Positions 5,247 to 10,475 of a stretch of DNA of 10,475 nucleotides are shown one piece after another (positions within the stretch are counted from its first letter, which is position 1; each line of letters starts with the position of its first letter). A program made the position numbers and the translations under genes. Under the pieces are notes generated by a model. That model had not been told where the DNA came from, searched no databases, and saw only the letters and a list, made by a program, of their open reading frames with translations. Source of the DNA: Actinomycetes bacterium (GTDB lineage: Bacteria > Actinomycetota > Thermoleophilia > Solirubrobacterales > 70-9); the NCBI GenBank assembly GCA_023434465.1, contig JAEYSQ010000099.1, positions 1-10,475 on the forward strand, written 5' to 3'.

Positions 5247-6414
5247 CTGGGTCCTCGAAGATGATCTCCAGGGTCTCGTCTTCGAACGAAGCTTTTGACG
5301 GGCTGAGTCTCGCGAGCCCGGAGGGGAGAATGATAGTCCGCCTCGCGTCACCGACCTGAACGAGCAGTTCCTCGCCAGCCTGCTGGAGCGTAACCTCGCC
5401 CTTCTCGGTAAACGGCGCCTTGATCCGGATCACCGTGCGTCCGTGCTCGGTCGTTACCTCTCGGGCCATGCCGGAATGAAGCAGATTGGACGGGTCGATC
5501 CGACCGTAGAGGTCTTCCGCCAGTCGCTCATGCATCTCCTCGCCCAGCACTTCGCGGTCGAAGAACCGGGCGGTTAGTACCGGGACCGGCGAAAAACCCT
5601 CCTCGACAGATTCGAGCTGGGCGGTCTGCTGCTCGCGCCAGCCGGCGAAATATGAATCGGAGACTTCGTCCGGAAAGACGCGGTTGACGATCACGGCGTC
5701 GGTCAAATAGCCGAACAGGCAGAGGTGGGTGAAGGTTCGCCGTGCCTCGTTGATCACCATCCGGTCGGGGTTCATGACCAGCCTGATCGAGCAGTGGTCG
5801 TGATCACGGAGAATCTCGTCCATCGCCAGCAGGTTCTCGATCAGGTGCTCGACCTCGTCCATGAGCTCCGGTTCCGGCATCGGGATCTCGAGCGCCTTGG
5901 CGATCGGCGCGGCCTTGGCAAGCAGGGTCCGGTTCCACGGGAAGACCTTGCGCACCCACCAGCTCGCCACTTCCGGGTAGCCGAGCAACCGCAGGGTTTC
6001 GCCACTCGGCGCGCAGTCGACGATCACCACGTCGAACTCGTTCTGGTCCCAGTGGCGTTTGATCTGAAGCAGCGAGAACAGTTCGTCGAGCCCCGGTGGC
6101 ACGCTCAGCTCCTCGGCCCGGACGTGATCGACACCCTTGCTCTGGAGCAGACCGCTCATCCAGGCGGCGACGCGGTCCCAGTTGCGCCTCATCTCGGCTT
6201 CGGCGATCACTTCCTGGCCCCAAAGCCGGGGTGCGACCTCGACCGGGTCGGGACCGAGGTCCACTCCGAGCGAGTCGGAAAGACTGTGGGCGGGATCGGT
6301 AGAAAGGATGACGGTACGGTGGCCTTCGGCCGCAGAGGCCCGCGCCGACGCTGCGGCAACACTGGTCTTGCCGACGCCCCCTCTGCCCGTATAGAGGATG
6401 GTGCGAGGTGGCAT
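5230..6414 (-). CDS. ArsA/GET3-type ATPase with C-terminal HSP20-like domain
   Basis: This 394-residue protein belongs to the ArsA/GET3 branch of deviant-Walker P-loop ATPases. The P loop is GRGGVGKTS (10-18), switch I region STDPAHSL (38-45), and switch II/Walker B VVIVDCAPSGETLRLL (129-144). The ATPase body runs to about residue 315. Residues about 325-388 form an ArsA_HSP20-like beta domain (IKAPFTEKGEVTL, ELLVQVGD, RRTIILPSGL, SFEDETLEIIFED). The family uses ATP binding to handle or target client proteins, or, in arsenite systems, to drive an ArsB pump. No arsB, arsC or arsR is present here and ArsA arsenite-site cysteines are not evident, so a client-handling role is more likely than arsenic export. 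The signature lysine of KGGVGKT is Arg11. I chose ATG 6414; the longer frame to 6795 is antisense to the lipoprotein gene. It overlaps the Cys-cluster gene by 17 bases. Confidence 0.92.
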   Translation of the reverse strand: MPPRTILYTGRGGVGKTSVAAASARASAAEGHRTVILSTDPAHSLSDSLGVDLGPDPVEVAPRLWGQEVIAEAEMRRNWDRVAAWMSGLLQSKGVDHVRAEELSVPPGLDELFSLLQIKRHWDQNEFDVVIVDCAPSGETLRLLGYPEVASWWVRKVFPWNRTLLAKAAPIAKALEIPMPEPELMDEVEHLIENLLAMDEILRDHDHCSIRLVMNPDRMVINEARRTFTHLCLFGYLTDAVIVNRVFPDEVSDSYFAGWREQQTAQLESVEEGFSPVPVLTARFFDREVLGEEMHERLAEDLYGRIDPSNLLHSGMAREVTTEHGRTVIRIKAPFTEKGEVTLQQAGEELLVQVGDARRTIILPSGLARLSPSKASFEDETLEIIFEDPDAEES

Positions 6415-6426
6415 GTGAGGGGCGAG

Positions 6427-6434
6427 CGTATAGC
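6427..6434. promoter_or_regulatory. Candidate shared, near-palindromic -10 region for divergent arsA and lipoprotein genes
   Basis: The sequence CGTATAGC reads TATAGC on the plus strand (6429-6434) and TATACG on the minus strand (6432-6427). The plus hexamer ends ten bases before TTG 6445 and the minus hexamer ends twelve bases before ATG 6414. Symmetric -10 elements that fire in both directions are a known feature of bacterial divergent promoters. The hexamers match only four of six consensus bases each, and no good -35 is found on either side. Both messages would have very short leaders. Confidence 0.3.
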
Positions 6435-6444
6435 CTGCCCCGAC

Positions 6445-7065
6445 TTGAAACGGCTGCGAATCACCTTTGCGATGACCATGCTGCTCGCCGTGGCCTTGTC
6501 CCTGGCGGGTTGCGGCGATGACGCCCCCGACCCCGGGGACGTACTCGACCGGGCCCTGACCAGGGAAAACCTTTCCTCCTTCGGCAACGGTCCGGACGGG
6601 CCGGCCGGGGGCGTGGTCGCGGTTCAGGCCCTCGGTGCGGAAGACCGGGTGCTGGAAGAGCGGGAGGTTCCAGCCAGCCCGGCAGTGATGACAGACATCA
6701 GGGATGCGCTGGGGGCCGACAACGGCCTTCGCGGAATGGTCCGGAATCTCGAGTACGAGGGCACGGAGCAGGTGATCTCGGTTGAAACCAGCCACGTTTC
6801 CGGCGGGCTAGAGGTGGAGGATCTGGCCCAGGCCCTGGAGGACGCGGCCGGGGATGAGGTCAGTGGGCTGGCCGGCATCGAAAACGACACGGGCCTCGAG
6901 AACTCCTTGACCGCGGCAACCTTCGACCTCTACTCGGGGAAAGAAGACGGCACGATCCGTCGCCTCGACCTGACTCTGGCCTTCGACGACCCGGGCAATG
7001 CACTTCCGGCGACCCGGATACGGTTCAGCTTGACGCCGGAAAGCCCGAACCAACCCCTCAAGTAG
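6445..7065 (+). CDS. Lipoprotein, LppX/LprG-like in style, function unknown
   Basis: This is a predicted 206-residue exported lipoprotein. With the TTG start at 6445 the N terminus is MKRLRITFAM, a positively charged n-region, then a hydrophobic segment and the lipobox SLAGC with Cys23. The ATG at 6472 would remove the basic n-region and give a poorer signal; a GTG at 6415 is also in frame but would overlap the arsA start codon. The mature part has an acidic N-terminal linker and a C-terminal section with FDLYSGKEDGTIRRLDLTLAF (about residues 156-175), reminiscent of the antiparallel sheet of LppX_LprAFG-type actinobacterial lipoproteins; that comparison is from memory and tentative. It is divergent from arsA and 18 bases upstream of the antiporter gene on the same strand, so co-transcription is likely. 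The long in-frame extension upstream to 5725 is antisense to arsA and is not coding. Confidence 0.78.
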   Translation: MKRLRITFAMTMLLAVALSLAGCGDDAPDPGDVLDRALTRENLSSFGNGPDGPAGGVVAVQALGAEDRVLEEREVPASPAVMTDIRDALGADNGLRGMVRNLEYEGTEQVISVETSHVSGGLEVEDLAQALEDAAGDEVSGLAGIENDTGLENSLTAATFDLYSGKEDGTIRRLDLTLAFDDPGNALPATRIRFSLTPESPNQPLK

Positions 7066-7083
7066 AGAGCAGCCCGAAACTCA

Positions 7084-8118
7084 ATGGAATATTTCCTCCT
7101 GATCCTCAGTTTCGCCGTGATCCTGGCCGGCGCGCTGCTCTTCACCAACGCGATCGAATGGCTCGGGCACAAGTTGAACCTGGGCGAAGGTGCGGTCGGG
7201 TCGATCCTCGCCGCGGTCGGGACGGCGATGCCGGAAACCCTGATCCCGATCGTCGCGATCATCGGCGGTGTGTCGGGGTCAGATGAAGTCGCCGTCGGTG
7301 CGATCGTCGGAGCCCCGTTCCTGCTGGCGACCATCGCGATGGCCCTGGTCGGTGTCTCGGCGCTCGCCTACATAAAGCGTCGCCCTCAGGGCAAGCATCT
7401 TGAAGTCCACGTCGAGACCCTGGACCGGGACCTCATCTTCTTCATGATCTTCTTCGGGTTGGCGATGTTGATCGGGATATTCGACGTGCCTGGCTGGGTC
7501 GAGATCGCCGGCGGTGTGGTCTGCCTGCTGGCCTATCTCTACTACGTTTACCGCACGATCCGCAGCAGCGGCGACGTCTCGGAGTCTCACGAGATGGACC
7601 CACTGATCATGGACCGGCGGGCCGACAGGACCGGCGGGCCGCCCAACGCAATCATGATCGTCCAGCTGCTGCTAGGTCTGGCCTGCATGGTCGGCGGCGC
7701 CCATCTCTTCGTCCACGAACTGCTGACCGTGGCCGAGTCGCTCGGTGTGGCAGCGATCATCCTCTCGCTGATCCTCGCCCCGCTCGCCACCGAGCTGCCC
7801 GAGAAGGCGAATTCCTTTTTCTGGGTCCGCGACGGCAAGGATGCGCTGGCGCTCGGGAACATCACCGGCGCGATGGTCTTCCAGTCGACCATTCCCGTCG
7901 CGATCGGCATGATCTTCATCGACTGGTCGCTCGACAAGTTCGCGATCATCTCGATGGCACTCGGGCTGGCCGGTGGCGCAGTCGCCTACTGGTCACTGCG
8001 TCGCAACGGACAGTTCAACATGCCGTCGATCGTGATCTGGGGGCTGCTCTACCTGGCCTTCCTCGGCTACGTGATCTTCTTCGGAGGAGACGCCGCGTCA
8101 CACAGCGGCGGCCACTAG
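7084..8118 (+). CDS. Sodium/calcium exchanger-family (CaCA) cation antiporter
   Basis: This 344-residue integral membrane protein has about ten hydrophobic segments split by a hydrophilic loop (about 158-187). Two inverted alpha repeats mark the CaCA superfamily: VGSILAAVGTAMPETLIPIVA (38-58) with Glu51, and LAPLATELPEKAN (231-243) with Glu240. Each is followed by a second conserved turn, VGAIVGAPF (71-79) and LGNITGAMVF (257-266). The family exchanges Ca2+ or related cations for Na+ or H+ across the cytoplasmic membrane. Both acidic residues are kept, but the Ser/Asn ligands of the canonical GTSLPE and GSN motifs are replaced (Ala48, Pro78, Glu237, Met264), so ion choice is uncertain. The tail is His-rich (ASHSGGH). 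No good ribosome site precedes ATG 7084; only 18 bases separate it from the lipoprotein gene. The gene ends five bases from the convergent methyltransferase. Confidence 0.85.
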   Translation: MEYFLLILSFAVILAGALLFTNAIEWLGHKLNLGEGAVGSILAAVGTAMPETLIPIVAIIGGVSGSDEVAVGAIVGAPFLLATIAMALVGVSALAYIKRRPQGKHLEVHVETLDRDLIFFMIFFGLAMLIGIFDVPGWVEIAGGVVCLLAYLYYVYRTIRSSGDVSESHEMDPLIMDRRADRTGGPPNAIMIVQLLLGLACMVGGAHLFVHELLTVAESLGVAAIILSLILAPLATELPEKANSFFWVRDGKDALALGNITGAMVFQSTIPVAIGMIFIDWSLDKFAIISMALGLAGGAVAYWSLRRNGQFNMPSIVIWGLLYLAFLGYVIFFGGDAASHSGGH

Positions 8119-8135
8119 CTCGGTCAGACCGGGCT
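8117..8135 (+). terminator. Terminator-like hairpin between the convergent antiporter and methyltransferase genes
   Basis: AGCTCGGT pairs with ACCGGGCT around the three-base loop CAG. It gives an eight-base-pair stem with one G-U wobble on the plus-strand RNA, or an A-C mismatch on the minus-strand RNA. It begins inside the antiporter stop codon and covers the methyltransferase stop. No T run follows, but U-less hairpins are common at actinobacterial gene ends. It is the best hairpin at a convergent junction in the window. Confidence 0.42.
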
Positions 8136-8912
8136 GCCCTCGAAGAGCAGGTATCTAAGGGTGTAGCGGAAGCTGCCGTCGTCGGCCTCGTTCGCGGCTT
8201 CGACCACGGGCAGCGATTCGCGGCGGAGCTCCCCGTAGGACTCCTCGCCGATCACTTCCTTCATGGTCAGCCAGATCGGGTGAAGGTCGAACCAGCGGTC
8301 GTTCATGACCACCGGTGATTCTTCCTCGATCACCAGTTCGCCGGTTCCGACCTGGAGGATGATCCCGGCCTCGGAGAAGAGCTCGCGCACGGCGACCTCG
8401 TCACCCCATTTGAACGGGGCATCTTCGCCCTCGGGCGGTGCCTGACCGAACTGCGTGGCAACCGCCGCCCGGGCCATTTCCTGCATGTGCTGGAAGAGGC
8501 CTTCCTCGTACCAGGTGGTGAAAGCGACTCGCCCCTCTGGCTCAATCACCCGGCGGATCTCCTGGGCGCTGTCCTGGGGCGAGCTGGTGAAGATCAGACC
8601 GAAAACCGAGGTGACGATCCGGAAGGAGTCGTCCTCGAATGGCAGTTCGGTCAGGTCGCCGCGGACCCACTCCACGGTGAGATTTTCCGCTGCGGCGCGT
8701 TCGGCCGCCACCTCGAGCAGGCGAGGTGCGCCGTCGAACCCGGTCACCTCCGCGCCCCGCCGCGCCAGTTCGAGAGCTTCGTTTCCGGTCCCGCAGGCCA
8801 GGTCCAGCGCGGCATGTCCCGAGACAGGCTCGACCCCGTCGGCGGCGACCGGAGCGACCGGAGCAAGCTGTTCCGCGGTCACTTCGTAGGAACCCTTATC
8901 CCAGTTCGACAT
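8124..8912 (-). CDS. Class I SAM-dependent methyltransferase (UbiE/Methyltransf_11-like)
   Basis: This 262-residue protein has the class I methyltransferase fold. Motif I is ALDLACGTGNEALELA (35-50), the acidic residue closing strand 2 is Asp60 (VTGFDGAP), motif II is GDLTELPFEDDSFRIV (85-100), and motif III is RRVIEPEGRVAFTTW (120-134). Residues about 135-262 form a variable cap that probably sets substrate choice. The closing RYTLRYLLFEGSPV is a plausible last strand. The methyl acceptor cannot be told; small molecules such as quinone precursors, sterol-like lipids or metabolites are all possible for this family. The start ATG 8912 directly follows the peroxiredoxin stop (TGA-ATG), and a strong AGGAG at about 8921-8925 inside the last peroxiredoxin codons provides the ribosome site. 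The two genes are therefore translationally coupled. It is soluble, with no signal peptide. Confidence 0.9.
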   Translation of the reverse strand: MSNWDKGSYEVTAEQLAPVAPVAADGVEPVSGHAALDLACGTGNEALELARRGAEVTGFDGAPRLLEVAAERAAAENLTVEWVRGDLTELPFEDDSFRIVTSVFGLIFTSSPQDSAQEIRRVIEPEGRVAFTTWYEEGLFQHMQEMARAAVATQFGQAPPEGEDAPFKWGDEVAVRELFSEAGIILQVGTGELVIEEESPVVMNDRWFDLHPIWLTMKEVIGEESYGELRRESLPVVEAANEADDGSFRYTLRYLLFEGSPV

Positions 8913-9383
8913 TCAATTCTCCTCGTTGATCTCGGCGAGCGCCTTCAGGACAAGACCGTCGTGCTTTTTCGGCTGAATCCTGGGAAAGACCCTCAGGATC
9001 CTTCCATTCCGGAGTATGAAGGTCGCTCGCTGCACTCCCATGTACTTGTTCCCGTACATCGACTTCTCTACCCAGGTGCCGTATTTTTCGGCCACCTTGT
9101 GGTCCTTGTCGGCGACGAGGATGAAGTCGAGATCGTTCTTGTCCGAAAATTTCGCGATGTCGGTCACTTCATCGGGCGAGATGCCGATCACGGTCGCACC
9201 CGCCTCGGCGTAATCGGCCCGGTTGTCGCGGATCGAGCAGGCCTGCGTCGTACAGCCGCTGGTGTTTGCCTTGGGGTAGAAGTAGAGAACGACCAGCTCA
9301 TCCTCGAAGTCGGTCAGCCTGACCTTGTCTCCGTGCTGGTCCTCGAGAGTGAATGCGGGTGCCTTGTCGCCTGCTTCGAGCAT
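8913..9383 (-). CDS. bcp: BCP/PrxQ-type peroxiredoxin (thiol peroxidase)
   Basis: This 156-residue protein is a full-length BCP/PrxQ peroxiredoxin, which reduces hydrogen peroxide and organic hydroperoxides in the cytoplasm using thioredoxin-type reductants. The active-site segment is YPKANTSGCTTQACSIRDN (36-54). The peroxidatic cysteine is Cys44 in the invariant PxxxTxxC motif (Pro37, Thr41) and Arg119 in GVQRATFIL completes the site. Cys49, five residues on, is the resolving cysteine of the atypical two-cysteine subgroup. The usual TPGC is TSGC here, a mild change. GISPDEV (67-73) and FILVADKDHKVAEKYG (87-102) are also family blocks. The ATG at 9383 has AGGA eight bases upstream; a TAGGAT overlapping it could instead be a -10 for a leaderless start. 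It is 29 bases downstream of the arginase-like gene and abuts the methyltransferase. Confidence 0.95.
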   Translation of the reverse strand: MLEAGDKAPAFTLEDQHGDKVRLTDFEDELVVLYFYPKANTSGCTTQACSIRDNRADYAEAGATVIGISPDEVTDIAKFSDKNDLDFILVADKDHKVAEKYGTWVEKSMYGNKYMGVQRATFILRNGRILRVFPRIQPKKHDGLVLKALAEINEEN

Positions 9384-9390
9384 GCTGCCG

Positions 9391-9396
9391 ATCCTA
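9391..9396 (-). promoter_or_regulatory. Ribosome site or -10 element before the peroxiredoxin gene
   Basis: TAGGAT on the minus strand ends seven bases before ATG 9383. Its AGGA is well placed as a Shine-Dalgarno sequence. The same hexamer is also a four-of-six match to a -10 that would start transcription at the start codon. A separate promoter would let the peroxiredoxin be induced apart from the arginase-like gene. I favour the ribosome-site reading. Confidence 0.35.
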
Positions 9397-9412
9397 GGTG
9401 ATGGACGCGGGT

Positions 9413-10294
9413 TCAGAGGCCAAGGCTCGAGCGCAGCAGGCTGGCGAGCTCGGTTCCACAGCTTCCGTCCCTGTCCTTCTCCGGGTTGAAGCAGGCGACG
9501 TTCATTCCGATCAGGCCGGGCGAGGAGGCCACCGGGGTCATCAACGCCCGCAGCTCGGCCATGCTCAATCCGTCCGGCATCAGGTAGTCGGTGGCGGGGA
9601 AGGCAGCCCGGTCGAGGATGTCCACATCGAGATGAAGCCAGAACCTCCGGCCGTCAGCTCCCAGTTCCGCGGCGATCGATTCACCGACCTTGCGCAGATC
9701 TCCGTGGCGCAGGTCGTCCCGGTAATCGATGCGACCGATGCCGAGCCCCTGCGGGAAGGGAGCGATCAGGTCGAGTTCCTCCCGGTCACGGGCACCGATC
9801 AGAGCCATGTTCCCGGGTTTGACCAACGGTGTGTCGCCGAGCTCGTCGAGCAGACGGTCGGGTGCTATCCCGAGAGCGGCGGCGACCGGGAAATCAGCCC
9901 CTTCACCGGTCGGTGAGGTCTGGCCGGTAAAGAGATCGAGGTGGCCGTCGAAATAGGCGAGGCCCAGTTCACCCAGGGAATCCCGGGCTCCGGCGAGCGC
10001 GCCCGGCAGCAGGGTGCAGCAGCCGCCGAGAATGACCGGGATGTTTCCCGCCGCGATCAGTTCCGAGGTCCGGGCCCGGGCCACGGCCGGCCTCTTGACG
10101 ACGTCGTCGAAAGCGAGCCAACCGTTCTGGCTGTCGCGCTCGAGACCGCGGATCTTCTGGCTGGTATCGCCGGCGTCCTCGAATCCATCCGCTCCGAGCA
10201 GATCCCTGAGCATGGCCGGGCCAAGTTCGGTCCCCCCGGCCGTGCCCACGCTGTCGATCGGGACACCCAGGAGCGTCATGCGCCTGTCGCTCAT
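9413..10294 (-). CDS. Arginase/agmatinase-fold protein with altered metal and substrate residues
   Basis: This 293-residue protein has the ureohydrolase fold. The aspartate motifs are conserved: DGHLD (116-120) and HLDVDILD (221-228) keep Asp116, His118, Asp120, Asp223 and Asp225 of the dimanganese site. The first metal motif, normally GGDHS, reads GGCCT (90-94), so the histidine ligand becomes Cys93. In the C-terminal motif, where arginase has Glu-Val-Asn-Pro, this protein has CFNP (268-271), so the guanidinium-binding Glu becomes Cys268. A subgroup of arginase-family proteins with Cys in the first motif is known to me from actinobacteria, so the change is not simple decay, but hydrolysis of arginine is unlikely. 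The length is normal. The ATG at 10294 has GAGGA seven bases upstream, inside the end of the preceding gene, and lies three bases after its stop. Start 10279 (MTLLGVPID) is a second possibility. Confidence 0.87.
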   Translation of the reverse strand: MSDRRMTLLGVPIDSVGTAGGTELGPAMLRDLLGADGFEDAGDTSQKIRGLERDSQNGWLAFDDVVKRPAVARARTSELIAAGNIPVILGGCCTLLPGALAGARDSLGELGLAYFDGHLDLFTGQTSPTGEGADFPVAAALGIAPDRLLDELGDTPLVKPGNMALIGARDREELDLIAPFPQGLGIGRIDYRDDLRHGDLRKVGESIAAELGADGRRFWLHLDVDILDRAAFPATDYLMPDGLSMAELRALMTPVASSPGLIGMNVACFNPEKDRDGSCGTELASLLRSSLGL

Positions 10295-10297
10295 CGC

Positions 10298-10474
10298 TCA
10301 GTCCTCGCGCCCGATCTCCTGGCCTTCTTCGTCTTCGTCTAGTTCGTCGGCGCCCTGCTCGAGCGCGGTTTCCGAAACTGAACCGCCCCCGCCCGGGTGG
10401 TAGTGAGTCTGGAAGTGTTCGAGCAGCTCGTCACGCTGCTGTTCGTCGACCGCGACGTCGTCGGCGATCCGGAC
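10298..10474 (-). CDS. Partial CDS: acidic C-terminal end of an unknown protein
   Basis: On the minus strand a frame is open from the window edge and ends at TGA 10300-10298, giving the last 58 residues of a longer protein. It begins with a hydrophilic, probably helical stretch (VDEQQRDELLEHFQTHY), a GGGG linker near residues 28-31, and a strongly acidic tail (GADELDEDEEGQEIGRED). No family is recognised. The stop is three bases before the arginase-like start, and the ribosome site for that gene (GAGGA) lies inside the last codons, which supports this being a real gene in the same operon. Acidic tails are common in nucleic-acid- or chaperone-associated proteins, but nothing here decides. The short alternatives on the plus strand at this position are antisense shadows. 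Confidence 0.7.
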   Translation of the reverse strand, partial: VRIADDVAVDEQQRDELLEHFQTHYHPGGGGSVSETALEQGADELDEDEEGQEIGRED

Positions 10475-10475
10475 C

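Noticed and set aside
5230..6414. Arsenic-resistance operon
   Set aside because: There is no arsB, arsC, arsR or arsD nearby and no evident arsenite-binding cysteine set; the HSP20-like tail fits the client-handling type better.
5725..6444. Upstream in-frame extension of the lipoprotein gene
   Set aside because: It is antisense to the ArsA ATPase core, and a lipoprotein signal peptide must lie at the N terminus; the TTG at 6445 gives a proper one.
6415..6795. N-terminal extension of the ArsA-type ATPase
   Set aside because: The added residues are antisense to the lipoprotein and lie before the standard N-terminal P-loop start, where this family normally begins.
8487..9401. Plus-strand open frame of about 300 codons across methyltransferase and peroxiredoxin
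   Set aside because: It is antisense to two genes with complete catalytic motifs and has no recognisable features.
1..10475. Mobile element, CRISPR array, toxin-antitoxin or phage-defence island
   Set aside because: I saw no transposase, integrase, terminal repeats, spaced direct repeats or small paired toxin-like genes; base composition and codon use look even across the window.

Overview
The window is a very GC-rich, densely packed stretch of bacterial chromosome with no gene-free gap above about 50 bases. Strong G/C third-position preference, GTG/TTG starts, several starts without a clear Shine-Dalgarno sequence, actinobacterial-type lipoproteins and an ArsA ATPase with a C-terminal HSP20-like domain point to a high-GC actinomycete-grade organism. 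A Thermoleophilia/Solirubrobacterales relative is my best guess; this is inference from gene style, not a database match. I see no rRNA, tRNA, CRISPR array, insertion sequence, integrase or phage gene.

Layout. (1) 1-1327, plus strand: the C-terminal end of a very basic surface-type protein, then a secreted lipoprotein nuclease with an excalibur calcium-binding module in front of a staphylococcal-nuclease domain. (2) 1316-3987, minus strand, read from right to left: a CoxD-like MoxR AAA+ ATPase, a CoxE-like VWA-domain protein and a DUF167/YggU protein, forming one likely operon. (3) 4038-4793, plus strand: a PPK2-family polyphosphate kinase, divergent from the MoxR gene. (4) 4842-6414, minus strand: an ArsA/GET3-type ATPase with an HSP20-like tail, followed with a 17-bp overlap by a small protein carrying a His/Cys cluster. 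(5) 6445-8118, plus strand: a lipoprotein divergent from arsA, then a CaCA-family cation antiporter. (6) 8124-10474, minus strand, read from right to left: the acidic tail of an unknown protein, an arginase-fold protein with altered metal ligands, a BCP/PrxQ peroxiredoxin and a SAM-dependent methyltransferase, in a tight array.

How the genes may work together. The AAA+/VWA pair resembles metalloenzyme-maturation machines such as CoxD/CoxE, but no molybdenum hydroxylase or CO dehydrogenase gene lies in the window, so its client is unknown. The ArsA-HSP20 protein and its translationally coupled Cys-cluster partner look like a second ATP-driven client-handling or targeting unit. The peroxiredoxin, methyltransferase and arginase-like genes are closely spaced and probably co-transcribed, but no single pathway is evident.

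Most of the window looks like chromosomal housekeeping and envelope genes. The points most worth a second look are the arginase-like protein with both the metal-ligand His and the substrate-binding Glu replaced by Cys, the antiporter with degenerate ion-binding repeats, the inverted excalibur-nuclease architecture, the orphan CoxDE-like pair, and the ArsA unit with its partner. No clearly new multi-gene system can be demonstrated from sequence alone. Several starts given here are shorter than the longest open frames, because the longer versions run antisense into, or far across, neighbouring genes.
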